64,000 nt of DNA from Cercis canadensis (GCA_003255065.1 QAOA01007661.1:70734-134733); one strand, 5' to 3'; counted from the stretch's first letter, positions 1-13,403 are shown. A program made the numbers and translations. Notes: generated by a model from the letters alone, not told the origin.

Positions 1-1238
1 TCAACTAGAGATGTAGCATAGTGCTCCTCCCATAAATTTTATGCAATCGTAAATCAGGAAAGGGAAATGGAAATGTTGAATGTCCATATTTGATATAAAA
101 GAAAAAAAATATATTATATGCTCGGAATTTTAACATTTTTGAAAATAAATTTTACCTCACATTCCCATTTGGGAATGTTTGATTACCTCATTATTATTAT
201 GGGAATCTTGGGTCACTGTTGCCATGGCCTCTGCCGACAGCCGGCGGCGGCACCACATATTGCATTACTGTATTTGGTTCACATTTGATATCCTTAGGAA
301 TGTGGAAATATTGTAAGTGGAAACATGGATTTCCTGAATGAGACTTTTGTTTAGGTGAGTAATATAAAATGAGAGTGGTTATTTTTATATTTTAATTTGT
401 TAATATTATATATTTTTTAATATTTAAATATAATATAAATTAAATTTTTTTCATTTAATTTTTTTTAAAATAATTAACTAATTATATATTATATTTCTAA
501 CTAAAAAATAAAACTACAATTAATAAGAGTTAGAAAAAAATACTATGATTAGTCAAATTTTAAAAAAGTTTATTTTTGAATGAGAGTAATTTAATTTATA
601 TCATATTTAAACATTAAAAAGGATGTGTCATTAATAAATTAAGATATGAAAATAACGACTCCCATAAACGCTATTTTACCTCTTAAATTAAAAAATTTTG
701 ATAGAATTTACAGTATGAAATTATTGTTATTGTAAAGATTTTAAAAAATTAAATTATTTAGTATGTATAAAAATAATTAATTTTTAATAAAATACATAAA
801 TGATGAGATATAAAAAAAAATGCTGAAATTAAAAAATATAAAATAATAATTTCTTTAATACAATTAAACTTAAATTTTATTAATTATTTTAAAATATAAT
901 ATATATTAAGTAATTTTTGAAGATTTTTATAAAGACACCAAATTTACGTTCAGCATCCCGCCTGAATCCCCCAATTGAGGGTAGACAACGTTATCCGGTA
1001 GCTTTGTCGCTCCCTTTGAAAATAGGAGAGAGGATTGGTTCTGATCAGAAGTTTCATTGTTACGAAATCAGCATTAATATCAATCACTGTCTAACCAATT
1101 AAAGCTCACCAAAAAGTAGTTAAACCGATGGACAAACATTAAGAAGAGTGCAAAATTTACGCGTACAACAGTGTTTGGGATTTGGAAGACAATGAACTCT
1201 CTAAAGTTTCAAACTTCAATGTACAAAACTGTGATTTT
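1..1238. other. AT-rich upstream region, no gene seen
   Basis: This stretch is mostly AT-rich and without a convincing reading frame. A short GC-rich patch lies at 236-256, and a less AT-rich patch at about 930-1100 has a 61-codon frame with no recognisable motif. It presumably contains the distal promoter of the ABC transporter that starts at 1362. I see no transposon ends. Confidence 0.4.
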
Positions 1239-1320
1239 CATTGCCCATATAACGATTTACTCTGAATTCTCATTGCCCATATAACGACTTACTCTGAATT
1301 TTCATTGCCCATATAAGGAT
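1239..1320 (+). repeat. 32-bp tandem repeat, 2.6 units, in front of the ABC transporter
   Basis: Three consecutive units start with cattgcccatataa at 1239, 1271 and 1303. The first two are full 32-bp units and the third is cut after 18 bp. The array ends 41 bp before the ATG at 1362, so it lies in the 5' UTR or core promoter. Each unit carries a catataa string that could serve as a TATA-like element, which is inference only. Confidence 0.85.
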
Positions 1321-1361
1321 TTTCACTCATGTTTGTATAGAAGTCATATTTGGTCATAAAT

Positions 1362-4300
1362 ATGGAGGAAGCATTGGATGTAGATGATGTTGTGAGGTCA
1401 GTAAGCAGCTTGAGGATGACCATTGGGTCAAGCAGCAAGAGGAGTTGGGCTTCAGAAAGTCTCAGAGAAGCTTGGAGTGGAGAAGGAGGTGTGTTCCAGA
1501 GAAGTAAGGAGGAAGATGATGATGAAGAGGAGCTCAAGTGGGCAGCCATAGAAAGGCTTCCGACATTTGAAAGGGTAAAGAAAGGCGTTTTGAAGCAAGT
1601 GTTAGATGATGGGAGACTTAATTATGAAGAGGTTGATTTCACCAGGCTTGGCATAGAGGAAAAGAAGCATATTTTGGATACTATACTAAGGACTGCTGAA
1701 CAAGACCATGATAATTTTCTTTCTAGGCTTAGGGAAAGGATTGATAGGTGAACTTAATTCACTCTCCCAATATTTCTTGTTCTGTGGAATTACAAATATT
1801 TCTGTTGATTTAAGTTGAATCTGCTATGGTTTACAAATTTTACATTCTGTTTTCTGCAAGAGTTGATCAGAAAGGTTCATATTTTCTTTTGTTATTAGGG
1901 TTGGCGTAGAGATTCCTAAGATTGAAGTCAGATTTGAGCATTTATCAGCAGAAGGGGAAGCATATATTGGAACTAGAGCACTGCCAACACTAGTGAATTC
2001 TACAATGAATGCAATAGAGGTAATTCAATTATATAGGAGATTCATCTTTTTCAGTTCAAATTTAGTTTTCCATTTAAAAAGCATGCCCACGGTATTGTTA
2101 TTTGTTTTTTTTTATCCGACTAGAAAGTGTTCCTTATTCTTTTTGTCAAGTGTTTCATAGCATTGATTACCTGCTCCCCAATCTGTCAGAAGAATAAGAA
2201 AAAAACAACATATTCTTTTAAATGAATTTTGCAGCTCTTACATATGCTATAGGTTTCCTCTTAATCTTTTATGTTTTTGAGAGATTTCTCCTATTCTTGA
2301 TTGCTTAAATATTGATAATGTTTGGATCACATAGTAAAGCAGAGAAATGTGAAGCAATTAACTTGAAATATAATTGTGTTTGCAAAGACTTACTATTATT
2401 CTGGAAGAATATGCCTTACAAAATGACCTTTTATTCTTCTTGTTTTTTCTAATCAGGAAATCCTTGGATCAATCAAGCTTCTCCCATCTAAGAAAAAGGT
2501 TGTCCAGATACTCCAAGATGTCAGTGGAATCATAAAACCATCAAGGTACTTGATGTAGTCATTTTTATCTTATCAAGTTTTACTGTTACTATTTCCCTCT
2601 TGGGGCATTCTTTGTCCACACTCACTCTGGTGGACAAATTCCATCAAAATTTCACATGTTGTCTCCTGTTAAAGTTTACAAAATTGCTTTTTTGCTTCTC
2701 ATATAGACATTTTTTTTAAACAAATGCATCAATTGTATTATTATTGGTATTTTGATAACATTCTTTGTTTTCTATCCTTTTCTCAAACTTTCCAGAATGA
2801 CTTTGCTTCTGGGGCCTCCAGGATCAGGAAAAACTACACTGCTAAAGGCACTTGCTGGGAAAATGGACAAGGATTTAAGGGTTGATCAATTTTCTTTTCC
2901 TTTTTAACATTGAGGCACTCATGCTTTCCTATCATTTCCTGGTTTATGAGTAATGAATTTAAGATAAAAGAACAAATATCACTTGGAAGTGCCTGGGGAT
3001 TTATTTCAAACTGTTCCAGAAATACATTTGTCTAGTCAGGCAGTCTCCCTTGTAAATTCACTTCTGTCCTATGCTAATTCTGTCAACTAATTACTCAATC
3101 GTGATTATTTTTCAAATATGGTGAACCGGGGATCATGATTGGCCTTCCATTCATTTTAATAATGGATTGTACCCCTAGACCCTGGTTGATGGACCAAGTC
3201 CTCTAGTCCAATAAGATAAATTATTTAGAACCTTATTTCCTAGTTCTGACTGCATTATCAAAATCTATCAATAGGCATCAGGAAGAGTCACTTTCTGTGG
3301 TCATGAATTATCAGAGTTTGTTCCTCAAAGAACATGTGCTTACATTAGCCAGCATGATCTTCATCAAGGAGAGTTGACAGTCAGAGAGACATTGGACTTT
3401 TCCGGGCGCTGCTTGGGAGTTGGAACAAGGTATGATCTGCTGGTGGAATTGTCAAGACGAGAAAAGGAAGCAGGAATCAAACCAGACCCAGAAATAGATG
3501 CCTTTATGAAAGCCACAGCAGTGGCAGGTCAAGAAACAAGTCTTGTTACAGATTATGTTCTCAAGGTTGGATGCCTATATTTCTGTTTAATTACTTTCTT
3601 TCCAATCAATAGACCCGGTTCCTTACAGATAACTTAACAAGAGAATACAACAGATTCTTGGATTGGAAACATGTGCTGATACTTTGGTGGGAAATGAGAT
3701 GAGAAGGGGCATATCTGGTGGAGAAAAGAAGCGTTTAACTACTGGTATGTGAAAGTAGTTAAAAGGGAAACTTTAGGTAACTTAAGGGAAAGTTTTAGAG
3801 TTACCATCACTTCCCATTATAATATCTCCTATTTTCACCAGTTTTCATATGAACTAGTAGCTTTCATATACTGGATGCAGGTGAAATGTTGGTAGGACCT
3901 GCAAAAGCTTTCTTCATGGATGGAATTTCAACTGGTTTGGATAGTTCCACAACCTTCCAAATTGTGAGATTCATGAGGCAGATGGTCCATATCATGGAAG
4001 TTACAATGATAATCTCTCTTCTGCAACCTGCTCCTGAAACATTTGACCTTTTTGATGACATAATCTTGCTTTCAGAGGGCCAGATTGTCTACCAAGGCCC
4101 TCGTGAGAATGTTCTTGAATTTTTTGAGAATGTAGGCTTCAAATGCCCTGAAAGAAAAGGAATTGCAGATTTCTTGCAGGAGGTTACTTCCAGAAAAGAC
4201 CAAGAGCAGTACTGGTTTAAAAAGGACATACCCTACCACTATATAAGTGTACCTGAGTTTGTAGACTACTTCAACAAGTTCTGCCTTGGTCAAAAACTTT

Positions 4301-7300
4301 CTGCAGAGCTTCAAGTTCCTTATGACCGTGCTCAAACTCATCCTGCTGCATTGGTGAAAGACAAGTATGGGATCTCAAAATGGGAACTCTTCAAGGCATG
4401 CTTTGCAAGAGAGTGGTTATTGATGAAGCGAACCTGGTTTATATATGTATTCAAGACCACTCAGATTGTCATCCTCTCTTTGATTGGTATGACAGTATTT
4501 TTAAGAACAGAAATGAAACATGGCCAACTCGAAGATGGGACAAAATTTTATGGCGCACTATTCTTCAGTCTTATTAATGTGATGTTCAATGGAATTGCGG
4601 AGCTTGCATTGACTATTTTTAGACTTCCTGTTTTCTTCAAGCAGAGAGATTTCTCGTTTTACCCAGCATGGGCTTTTGCACTTCCCATTTGGGTCCTTCG
4701 GATCCCTCTCTCTTTGATGGAGTCAGGAATATGGGTCATCCTTACTTATTACACTATAGGGTTTGCTCCTGCTGCTAGTAGGTAAGAGAAATGCACTAAA
4801 AAGTTTCTCATTGTAAGTGATTTTTTCAGCCCCATAGAATTGAATTATTTGATACTCTTTTGTAACTTCTTAGTTATTTTGAGTCAGTAACTACATTTTA
4901 TGATGAATTTTGAGAAATATTACAGGTTTTTCCGTCAATTATTGGCATTTTTCTGTGTGCATCAAATGGCTCTATCTCTTTTCCGCTTCATTGCTTCAAT
5001 TGGAAGAGTAGAAATTGTGGCAAATACACTTGGTTCATTTACATTGCTAGTTATATTTATCCTTGGTGGCTTCATTATTTCCAGAGGTAAGCAGAATTTT
5101 GTCATTTTTCACTCTCTACTCCTGTTTTGAAAATGAATAACTGACCGAAAATAAGATTCTCATTTCTCATGTAGTTATATCATTTGGAAAATCTGTTCAA
5201 CTTTGAGTGTCTTCTTTTCAGATAACATTGAACCATGGATGCTATGGTGCTATTATGTTTCTCCTATGATGTATGGACAGAATGCCATAGCCATCAATGA
5301 ATTCCTTGACAAAAGATGGAGTGCTGTAAGATCTTTTTAAGTATGGAGAATTTTTTTCCCTTAATTTGAAAGCCAGCCTTATTAGTAGTTCATTGCTGCT
5401 TGTTTCTATTTTTCACAGCCCAATATTGACCCAAGAATTCCTGAGCTCACTGTTGGGAAGGCTCTTCTCAAGGCCAGAGGCATGTTTACTGAGGACTATT
5501 GGTACTGGATTTCTATTGGTGCTCTTCTAGGCTTTTCTCTCCTTTTCAACATTTGTGTCATTGTGGCTCTGACATTTCTTGATCGTAAGTTCTTATACTA
5601 ATCTTTGTTTCTGTTACAGTTATAAGACTTTGGTTCTGACCATATCTTAAAATTAAATTGCAGCATTTGGAGATTCTAAATCTATTATTGTGGAGGATGA
5701 AGAGAAAAGGACAAGCATGTGTGAGTCATCCTCAATCCAAAAAGCGGAGAAAAGAACCGCAAAAAATAATTCTGCTTCAACTGCTAAATTGTTTCAAGGT
5801 ACTGAATCTTACCTTTGGCACTCTTTGCCTTTATCAGAACGTGCAATTATCCTCCATGGTTTTGAGTTTATCAGATCTTGAAATGGTGCTGGCACCTTTG
5901 CATTCTTACGTAGAAATATTGCAATTTACACCATATCTCTTTAAGCTAATCAGGAAATATGATAATTATGCAGGCGTTGATATAGCTAGAAGAAACACCA
6001 CAGACATCTCAATTCCTAAAGCAGCAGAAAGTGCAACAATCAAGAGGGGAATGGTGTTACCCTTTCAGCCTCTATCACTTGCTTTCAATCATATTAATTA
6101 CTACATTGATATGTCAGCTGTAAATATCTATACTCTCTTGTCTCATTTTAATCATCTCCAATTATTGTTCACTCTTAGACCATTTTATACAATGAACTGT
6201 TCAGCATTTTCCTTTTTGCATGTCTAGATTCCCAACTATGCCAAATATCTGGGTTGATTAACTTACCTTTTTCTATACTCACATCTCTAACATAAAGTTT
6301 CACCATAGCTTTATAGTAAACAAAACTCTTCTCTGATAATGCTGATATTTGAATAAAAAGAAGCAGTGAGGTATTTAAGCGCCTAAGATATTAGATGATT
6401 GAAGATTTCCTAATAGCAAGAATTTTCTATCACTAAAGTTATAAAGTTTAAGAAGCATTCTTCGTATCAAAGTTCCAATGCTTATCAGATTTGTTGACAG
6501 TGTTCTCGTATCAGGAAATGAAGAAGCGAGGAATTGAAGAGAGTCGGCTCCAACTACTAAGAGATGTCTGTGGTACTTTCAGGCCTGGAGTTCTAACATC
6601 GTTAGTTGGTGTAACTGGTGCTGGAAAAACCACCTTGATGGATGTGCTTGCAGGAAGAAAAACTGGAGGTTATATTGATGGAAGCATCAGCATCTCTGGT
6701 TTCCCAAAGAACCAAGTAACTTTTGCTCGGATTAGTGGTTATTGTGAACAAAACGATATCCATTCTCCAAATGTCACAGTCTATGAGTCTCTCATGTTTT
6801 CGGCTTGGTTGCGTCTTGGTAAGGAGATTAAGACAGAAACAAAGAAGGTATATTCACTCTAATTGTGCTAAACTTCCTATCATCAGCTCTTTCATCTATT
6901 TCTGGTTGCAATGGGCCTCTCATCCTTCTAAAGAAAGTATTAAGAGTCAGATCAAGGGACCTAGTCCCACCAATGTGTCTATATGTAAGTGCCTTTATGT
7001 TGTAACTTTCGGAGTTTAAACATACTAGGCCTTAGGCTTTCCTGGATTCAAGATTCAATGATATATATAGGTTACACCTTCAAGAGTACACCTTCCTAAA
7101 GGTTTGTGAGATTGCTAGATTAAAGGTCATGTGCTTGTAAGGCTAGTTATTTAAACTCTCTGAACAGGAAGCCATGTACTGGTTGGAACAACATTATAAG
7201 TTACCAGCTGTATTTTCAGATGTTCGGGACTAAATGAATCTTTCCCCACCATGCAATATGTATAGGTAGCTTCATGTTATAGAGGTTGTCAAGAGAAACT

Positions 7301-10084
7301 GAGATTATTAATCTGTAAAATTCTAATATCTCAATATGGGTATCTCAATATGGGTTTGACCATCAGTTCAATCTCATTGCTCTACTTGATGATCAAACAA
7401 TAGTTAATTATCTCCAGAGGTGCATTTATTACAAACACATCTATTCTTCTCTGTATTACAGATGTTTGTTGAGGAAGTTATGGAGCTAGTTGAGCTAGTT
7501 CCAGTGAGGAATTTTCAAGTAGGCCTTCCAGGGATTAGTGGTTTATCAACAGAACAAAGAAAGAGACTCACCATTGCTGTAGAATTGGTTGCCAATCCCT
7601 CTATTATCTTTATGGATGAACCAACATCTGGTCTTGATGCTAGAGCTGCAGCAATTGTTATGCGAACAGTAAGAAATACAGTGGATACGGGGCGAACAGT
7701 TGTCTGCACAATTCATCAACCCAGCATTGACATATTTGAATCTTTTGATGAGGTATGCATGACTTTCCAATACTTGGAAGATAAAGCTTTTATTTCTACA
7801 TTTGCTATGAAGATAATGTTCTCACCCTCTTAATTTCATCTTGCCTTCAGCTGCTTTTGATGAAGAGAGGAGGACAAGTCATATTTGGTGGTCCACTTGG
7901 TCGAAATTCTCATAACCTTACAGAGTATTTTGAAGTGAGTAAGATTTATCTGCAAATGTGTACAATTTCTTGAATGGGTAAGTTGTCTGTGTCTTACAAA
8001 AAGTGGTGCAAATTTTGGCAGGCTATTCCAGGAGTTCCTAAGATCAAAGATGGATATAATCCGGCCACGTGGATGTTGGAGATCAGTTCTCCAGCAGTTG
8101 AGTCTCAGCTTGGTTTAGACTTTGGAGAATTATATGCTAATTCAGAATTGTATCAGTAAGTAGTAGCACTTGGAGCTGCATTCCCAGACAGTCCTTCCTC
8201 TCTGTCATCTTTTAACATCATAAATTTCATGTGATCATTTTCTTTTCAGTTTCTGATATTAACTCTTCTTCAGGAAGAATCAGGAACTTATTAAAGAGCT
8301 AAGCACACCAACACCAGGAGCAAAGGATCTTTACTTTCCAAATAAGTACTCCCAATCCTTCATTACTCAATGCAAAGCTTGCTTCTGGAAACAACACTGT
8401 TCCTATTGGAGGAACCCAATGTATAATACCATCCGGTTGTTCTTAACAATAACTGTTGGTGCCATTTTTGGACTCATTTTCTGGAACAAAGGAGATAAAA
8501 TGTAAGTCCACAAGTTCTCTTTTGTTAGTATTATGCTTCTGGAGTACCTGTAGTTATTAACAGGCAAACACTTGCACTTCAAATACGACCACAGGTACCA
8601 TAAGTTGCTGGTTGGACAATAAGAAAACAATTTACAGACTTGTTGATATGGGGTGATATTCCCTATTGGGTTTTTAAAGGCATGAAAGAAGAAAATGAGG
8701 GTTAAAATATTTGTATAAATTGTCTCAATGCCTTGTCAAGAAGTTATATTAAGGAAAAGTCATTATCAAACTGTGGAACCATATATAAGAACTCTTGCTT
8801 TTCCTGTCTGAAAAAGATTCCATCAATAGATGTTTTTATCAACATTCTCAATGAAAAATTTATTTCATGCTCATGAATACAAACTATTGTGCCTGTAGAC
8901 AAAAGGAACAAGACCTGCTGAATATTGTGGGAGCTATATATGCTGCTGTTTTCTTCCTCGGAGCCACCTACACAAGCGCAGTGCAACCTGTAGTGGCAAT
9001 TGAAAGAACAGTCTTCTACCGCGAAAGAGCAGCTGGAATGTACTCAGCTCTACCTTATGCATTTGCTCAGGTAAATATAGCTGATCCTTCCACAGCAAAC
9101 AAGGGAAAAAAATTGATAATCCCAACTGAACAAATTTTCCTTGCAGGTAGCAATAGAGTTGATTTATGTTGGAATCCAAACTGTTGTCTATACTCTTATC
9201 CTTTTCTCCATGATTGGGTTCAATTGGCAAGTTAACAAGTTCTTCTGGTTCTACTACTTCATGTTCATGTCCTTTGTCTACTTCACACTCTATGGAATGA
9301 TGACTGTAGCTCTCACACCAAACCACCAAATTGCTGCAGTTGTCATGTCCTTCTTTCTCACTTTCTGGAACTTGTTCTCTGGCTTCATTATCCCAAGAAA
9401 GGTACAGAACAGCAGTTACCTATATATGACGTTTTTGCAATCCATTGTATAACTGTAACAAAAAAATAGGTCTTGTACACAGTTTAGGAACCTAGTGCTA
9501 TACCTGGTAATTTGGTAAACTAGAGCACAGGATTCTCTTGTAGGTGTCTGATGGACTTTGTTGGTTTCTAGACATTCTAGCATTGCAATGCACTTTGTTA
9601 AAGTTGATACAAGTAGCAAGGGTTTTAATATTCCTGTGTTCCGGAGCTGAAAACCATTGGAGTTTTGCTAGTCACATATTACTTTGCTACACACTTGTGC
9701 ATCTTTTTTTACTTTTTCCTAGTTGTTCACACCTGTTCACCTAACAACATATGAGTTTAACTAGGACTCCACTAAACTACTTTTCAAATCATTAACTTGT
9801 TTTTATGTTTGCAGCAAATTCCAATATGGTGGAGATGGTATTATTGGGCATCCCCAACAGCTTGGTCTATATATGGCCTTGTGACTTCCCAGCTGGGAGA
9901 CGAGACTTCTGTCGTAGAGGTTCCTGGATTAAGGCCCATATCAGTGAAAGTTTACCTTGAGAAGCAATTGGGGTTTGAATATCACTTCCTTGGAGTTGTT
10001 GCTGTGGTTCATATTGTTTTTGTCTTTCTCTTCGTTTTTGTATTTGCATATGGCATTAAATTCCTTAATTTCCAGAGGAGATGA
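1362..10084 (+). CDS. ABCG36-like: Full-size PDR-type ABC transporter, ABCG29/35/36-like, 20 exons
   Basis: Exons: 1362-1747, 1899-2019, 2457-2545, 2796-2880, 3275-3565, 3654-3744, 3881-4781, 4926-5086, 5222-5325, 5419-5584, 5664-5798, 5974-6119, 6515-6847, 7462-7752, 7851-7934, 8022-8155, 8274-8501, 8899-9070, 9147-9401, 9815-10084. All junctions keep phase and give 1480 aa, close to the family length (about 1420-1480). Order is NBD1-TMD1-NBD2-TMD2. NBD1 has Walker A GPPGSGKT (205-212), signature ISGGE (344-348) and Walker B FFMDG; the residue after Asp368 is Gly369, where the family has Glu. NBD2 is canonical: GVTGAGKT (924-931), LSTEQ, IIFMDE (Glu1056). The C terminus ends in NFQRR, as in plant PDR proteins. 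The best family match by eye is the ABCG29/35/36 (PDR8/PEN3) clade, plasma-membrane exporters of defence compounds and auxin precursors; the substrate here is unknown. The start MEEALDVDD was chosen because it is the first ATG of the frame. Confidence 0.93.
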
Positions 10085-10800
10085 GGGGCATTGAGATTGA
10101 AAATTGCAACAAAAAAGAAATAAAAATAAAAATGGTAGGACATATTGGCAAGCTATTAAAAAGCACAATTTCAATGATATTATATTTTGCAAGAGACCCA
10201 AAATTAACTGTAAACAATGTTACTTAGATGCTAATTATTGTTACGCTATCTCATATTGTGTATACATAGTAGTATCTCTAATTTTTATTTTTTTTTTGTA
10301 CAGATAAGATAACATCACTTTATCTCTATGTGAAGTAGTGTGACATTCACTAATATATTATAAGCATTTTTTTATTAAACTTTAATTTGATAGTTTAGAT
10401 TAAATGAGTGTGAGATATTAAGATAATAGTGTGTAATTCATTTTCTTTGTATTTTTTTTATAGAAGTATTTTTAAGTGACTAAAGTTAAAAATATTTCTT
10501 AGACTAGAATAAAAATAATTCCTTGTGAGTAACTCTTTATCAAGTAATTTTTTTTAAAATTACCCATTTGTTTAGTGATCATTGTATGTTTCTGAATGGT
10601 TATTATGAGCAATCATGTAACGATCACCAATAAACACATAATAATCATTGGTTAAGAGACACGCGAAAGTAATCACTATGAGTAAACACATTAATAATGA
10701 CCATTGGTCATTATAAACAACAAAGTGGTCATTATGTATTTGCTTACAATAATAACCATTGACCATGAGAAATCATAATAATTAATAAGAAAACCATTTT
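10085..10800. other. 3' flank of the ABC transporter and AT-rich spacer
   Basis: An aataaa-like polyadenylation signal occurs near 10119. From about 10570 to 10790 the sequence repeats variants of accattggtcatta in both orientations, giving weak hairpin potential. No gene is visible. Confidence 0.4.
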
Positions 10801-10973
10801 GGCAGCCGCTGTGGAGAAAAGCGCTGTCGTATGGGTGAAGAAACCCGAACCCATTATTCCCAGACTGATCATTGAGACCCATACACCTTCCGGGTTCCAT
10901 CTTTGAGCAATGAACATCCAAAACCCACCTAAAACCTCTCTCAAATTGAGACCCATCCGCACACACCCGCATA

Positions 10974-11390
10974 GTTCATTGATGGTACTAAAGTTCCTTC
11001 ATTTATCCTCTAAACTATGGCTTTCTCGGGGGGAAAGGCAAACCAGATGTTTATGAATGGGGTACTGCATTGGGTTGTGATGCGGGAAGGATTGGAATAT
11101 GCTACCAATTTATATTGTTATTTGATGTGGTTGAGGAGACATTTGGAGAATTAATGTTGCCACAAAGTTTGTGTGGATCNGTTCATTGATGGTACTAAAG
11201 TTCCTTCATTTATCCTCTAAACTATGGCTTTCTCGGCCGGGGGGAAAGGCAAACCAGATGTTTATGAATGGGGTACTGCATTGGGTTGTGATGCGGGAAG
11301 GATTGGAATATGCTACCAATTTATATTGTTATTTGATGTGGTTGAGGAGACATTTGGAGAATTAATGTTGCCACAAAGTTTGTGTGAATC
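10974..11390. repeat. Duplicated flanks around a single N (unmerged assembly overlap)
   Basis: Bases 10974-11179 and 11181-11390 are almost the same sequence, separated by the N at 11180. The same pattern at other Ns in this window points to two contig ends that overlap but were joined without being merged. Confidence 0.8.
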
Positions 11391-11654
11391 ATATCCTTTG
11401 GCTTCTGTTACTGTTTTGGCAGGAGGGGAGTCTCTTGTTGTGGCTGATGGTAGTAGTCTGTTATTTCCTACAGAGGGTTTTTCAATATCTGGGTTATGAA
11501 AGAATATGGCGTTGTGGATTCATGGACTAAGGTGTTCAGTTATATATCAGAATGTGGCTCAGCTGGATTTGGAGATAAGATACCAAGACCATTAGCCAGT
11601 GACAGAGTTAGAAAAGAATGTGAGAATTAGGAGAGATGGCTATGCCTTTTTTGG

Positions 11655-11930
11655 TGTTGTTGCCGAGTTAGGTGAGGTCGGTAATATGCAAAAAGAGAAA
11701 AGGACGGTTAGGGGGAGGCAGGAGTCGGAGCTCCGGCGTCACCACCGACACTCAAGTTAGCTTGGTCACGGGGAGAAAAGAAGAGGATCTAAGAGCGTGA
11801 AATCCAAAAAAGAGTGTGAAAAAAAGTATATACCTTAGAGAAATATTTTGGTCTTTTTATTGTAACAAGGGCACTTTGGTCCTTTTTATTGTAGCAAGAG
11901 GTAATAAGTTTATTAGGTATTAACAGTTTT
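11655..11930. mobile_element. Unclassified insertion within the F-box pseudogene
   Basis: Comparison with the intact paralogue shows that the strings ggctatgcctt and ttatcatgttgagag, nearly adjacent there (18402-18435), are separated here by about 275 bp. The inserted piece is GC-richer at its start (gagctccggcgtcacc) and ends with two copies of a tctttttattgta motif. I could not find clear terminal repeats or a target duplication, so its class is open. Confidence 0.5.
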
Positions 11931-12290
11931 ATCATGTTGAGAGTTTATTCCTAATTGACAAAAAGACTTATGTTATCTATTACTCACAAGTATACAACAA
12001 GAGGTGGTAGAGGTAGGGAGAAGCTTATCTGATGACAAGCTCAACTGGAGATCTTTTCACTCGTTTTTCTTCACTCACAGGAGCTCCACAAAATGGAGTT
12101 TCAAGATCCTGCTTGTTCTATCTTGGCCTCATGGCTTGTGCAATCTGAACCAACGAAAGTGGCAATTAGTTTCTGTCCGAGAAACAGGTGCCCCACTGTG
12201 AAAAAATGGCTTAGGTAAAATATAAAGCTCTTTTTTGGTAGCAAAAGAGATAGCGGGAAGCCAAGTAAGGGTTATTCTATGTTAAGGCTT

Positions 12291-12972
12291 TATGAATGGT
12301 TTTATCTGAGTCATTCTTGTAATTCTCTTATATTAACTTGTTATTAGTTTAAACTACCCAGTAGCCGTGTAAGATTGGCATTTGGGACATCATGGTGTTC
12401 CTTGCACAACTTTTTGACATAATTGCTATTTGTTGTTTGTTTCCATTCAGCGTGTCCTTAATTTGTTGTGTTTAGCTGTTTAGCATATATGATCCTGTCT
12501 TGTTCATTGTAATGAGGCATGCACAAAAAACTGTCATTCTATCCACTCCACCTCCTCATTTGGCTGGATTTAGTCCCTACTCCTCCAAGCATTCATTTTC
12601 CAGTTTGTCTGCCCCCACTCACAAGAACACCTTCTCTCTGTCTTCCCTTTGTCGTAACATGACACAATTGAACTCCACAGATGAGATGAAAAAAAGCACT
12701 CTTAATTTTCTCTCAGCACTATTCTTTTTTCAGTTTGAAATTGTGGGTTTTGGCCTTTGATTTTTATTCCATGTGACTTTCCACCCTCTGTTTCTAATAG
12801 TTCCTAATCTTCATTATCATCTGTTTTCCTTGTGTCCCTTCCATCAGTTTTGCTGTTGTCTTTATTTGCCTGTCATTTGTATCCCCACCCGTGGATACCC
12901 CGGAGACACTATCCCTAGTTTATTTTGGTATAGGAACATTGATTTTGGAAAATTTTCCATTGTTTCCATAAT
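12291..12972. other. Intergenic, nothing recognised
   Basis: The sequence has moderate complexity with several short open frames that lack motifs. Homology to the downstream flank of the intact F-box gene fades out near the left edge. Confidence 0.35.
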
Positions 12973-12977
12973 GTCAA

Positions 12978-13403
12978 TGTTGAAATAGTTTGTAAATATA
13001 TTAATAAATTAACCAAGTCCCACATTGGTTAACTTAGAGTATGTAAAAGACTTTATAAAGTGCCCAAGTGCCAATCAAAGACCATTAATGGACTTTGTCT
13101 TGCTAGGCTGTTTGGGCTTGTCAAATGAGGACTATTCCGAACAGACAATTGTGACTATTCCGAATAGACAATTATGTCTGTTAATTTCTGACCAATTATA
13201 TTTGTTCATTCGTGTCTTTTCAACTCTATAAAAGGGAACACCCTGATGCATTAGAATTGACTTTTCCATTGAGAGTTTTTTGAGGGCTTTGTTGTATCCT
13301 GGGATAACTTGCTTTTATAGAGAAGCAATATTACACTCAAGACAGTGTAATTGTTCACGCCTCAAAGCCAACCTAGTTAGTCTCCATTATCGTTTTTCTA
13401 ACA
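12978..13403 (+). mobile_element. Solo LTR (426 bp) with 5-bp target duplication
   Basis: The unit begins tgttgaaatag and ends tttttctaaca, giving the TG...CA ends of an LTR. It is bordered by a perfect 5-bp direct repeat gtcaa at 12973-12977 and 13404-13408. Inside are a cccacattgg string typical of plant LTR leaders and a tataaaagg promoter box near 13225. No internal retroelement domain is attached, so this is a solo LTR left by recombination between the two LTRs of an insertion. Its superfamily cannot be told from the LTR alone. Confidence 0.82.

Larger units (their letters stand above)
10801..12290 (+). pseudogene. F-box gene pseudogene: promoter joined to C-terminal half
   Basis: This is a decayed duplicate of the F-box gene at 17297. 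Bases 10801-10973 match the upstream region of that gene (15059-15095 plus 17013 onward). The sequence then jumps into the middle of the coding region (match begins near 17905), so the F-box motif and roughly the first 200 codons are missing. The remainder carries the F-box-associated-domain strings ALGCDA and LMLPQSL and runs to about 11655. There about 275 bp of foreign GC-richer sequence (11655-11930) interrupts it, after which homology resumes and continues through the 3' flank to about 12290 (pair of 18480-19050). The internal doubling across the N at 11180 is probably an assembly artefact. No functional F-box protein can be made. Confidence 0.85.

Noticed and set aside
1239-1320. CRISPR-like repeat array
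   Set aside because: The units are directly adjacent with no spacers, and this is plant nuclear DNA.
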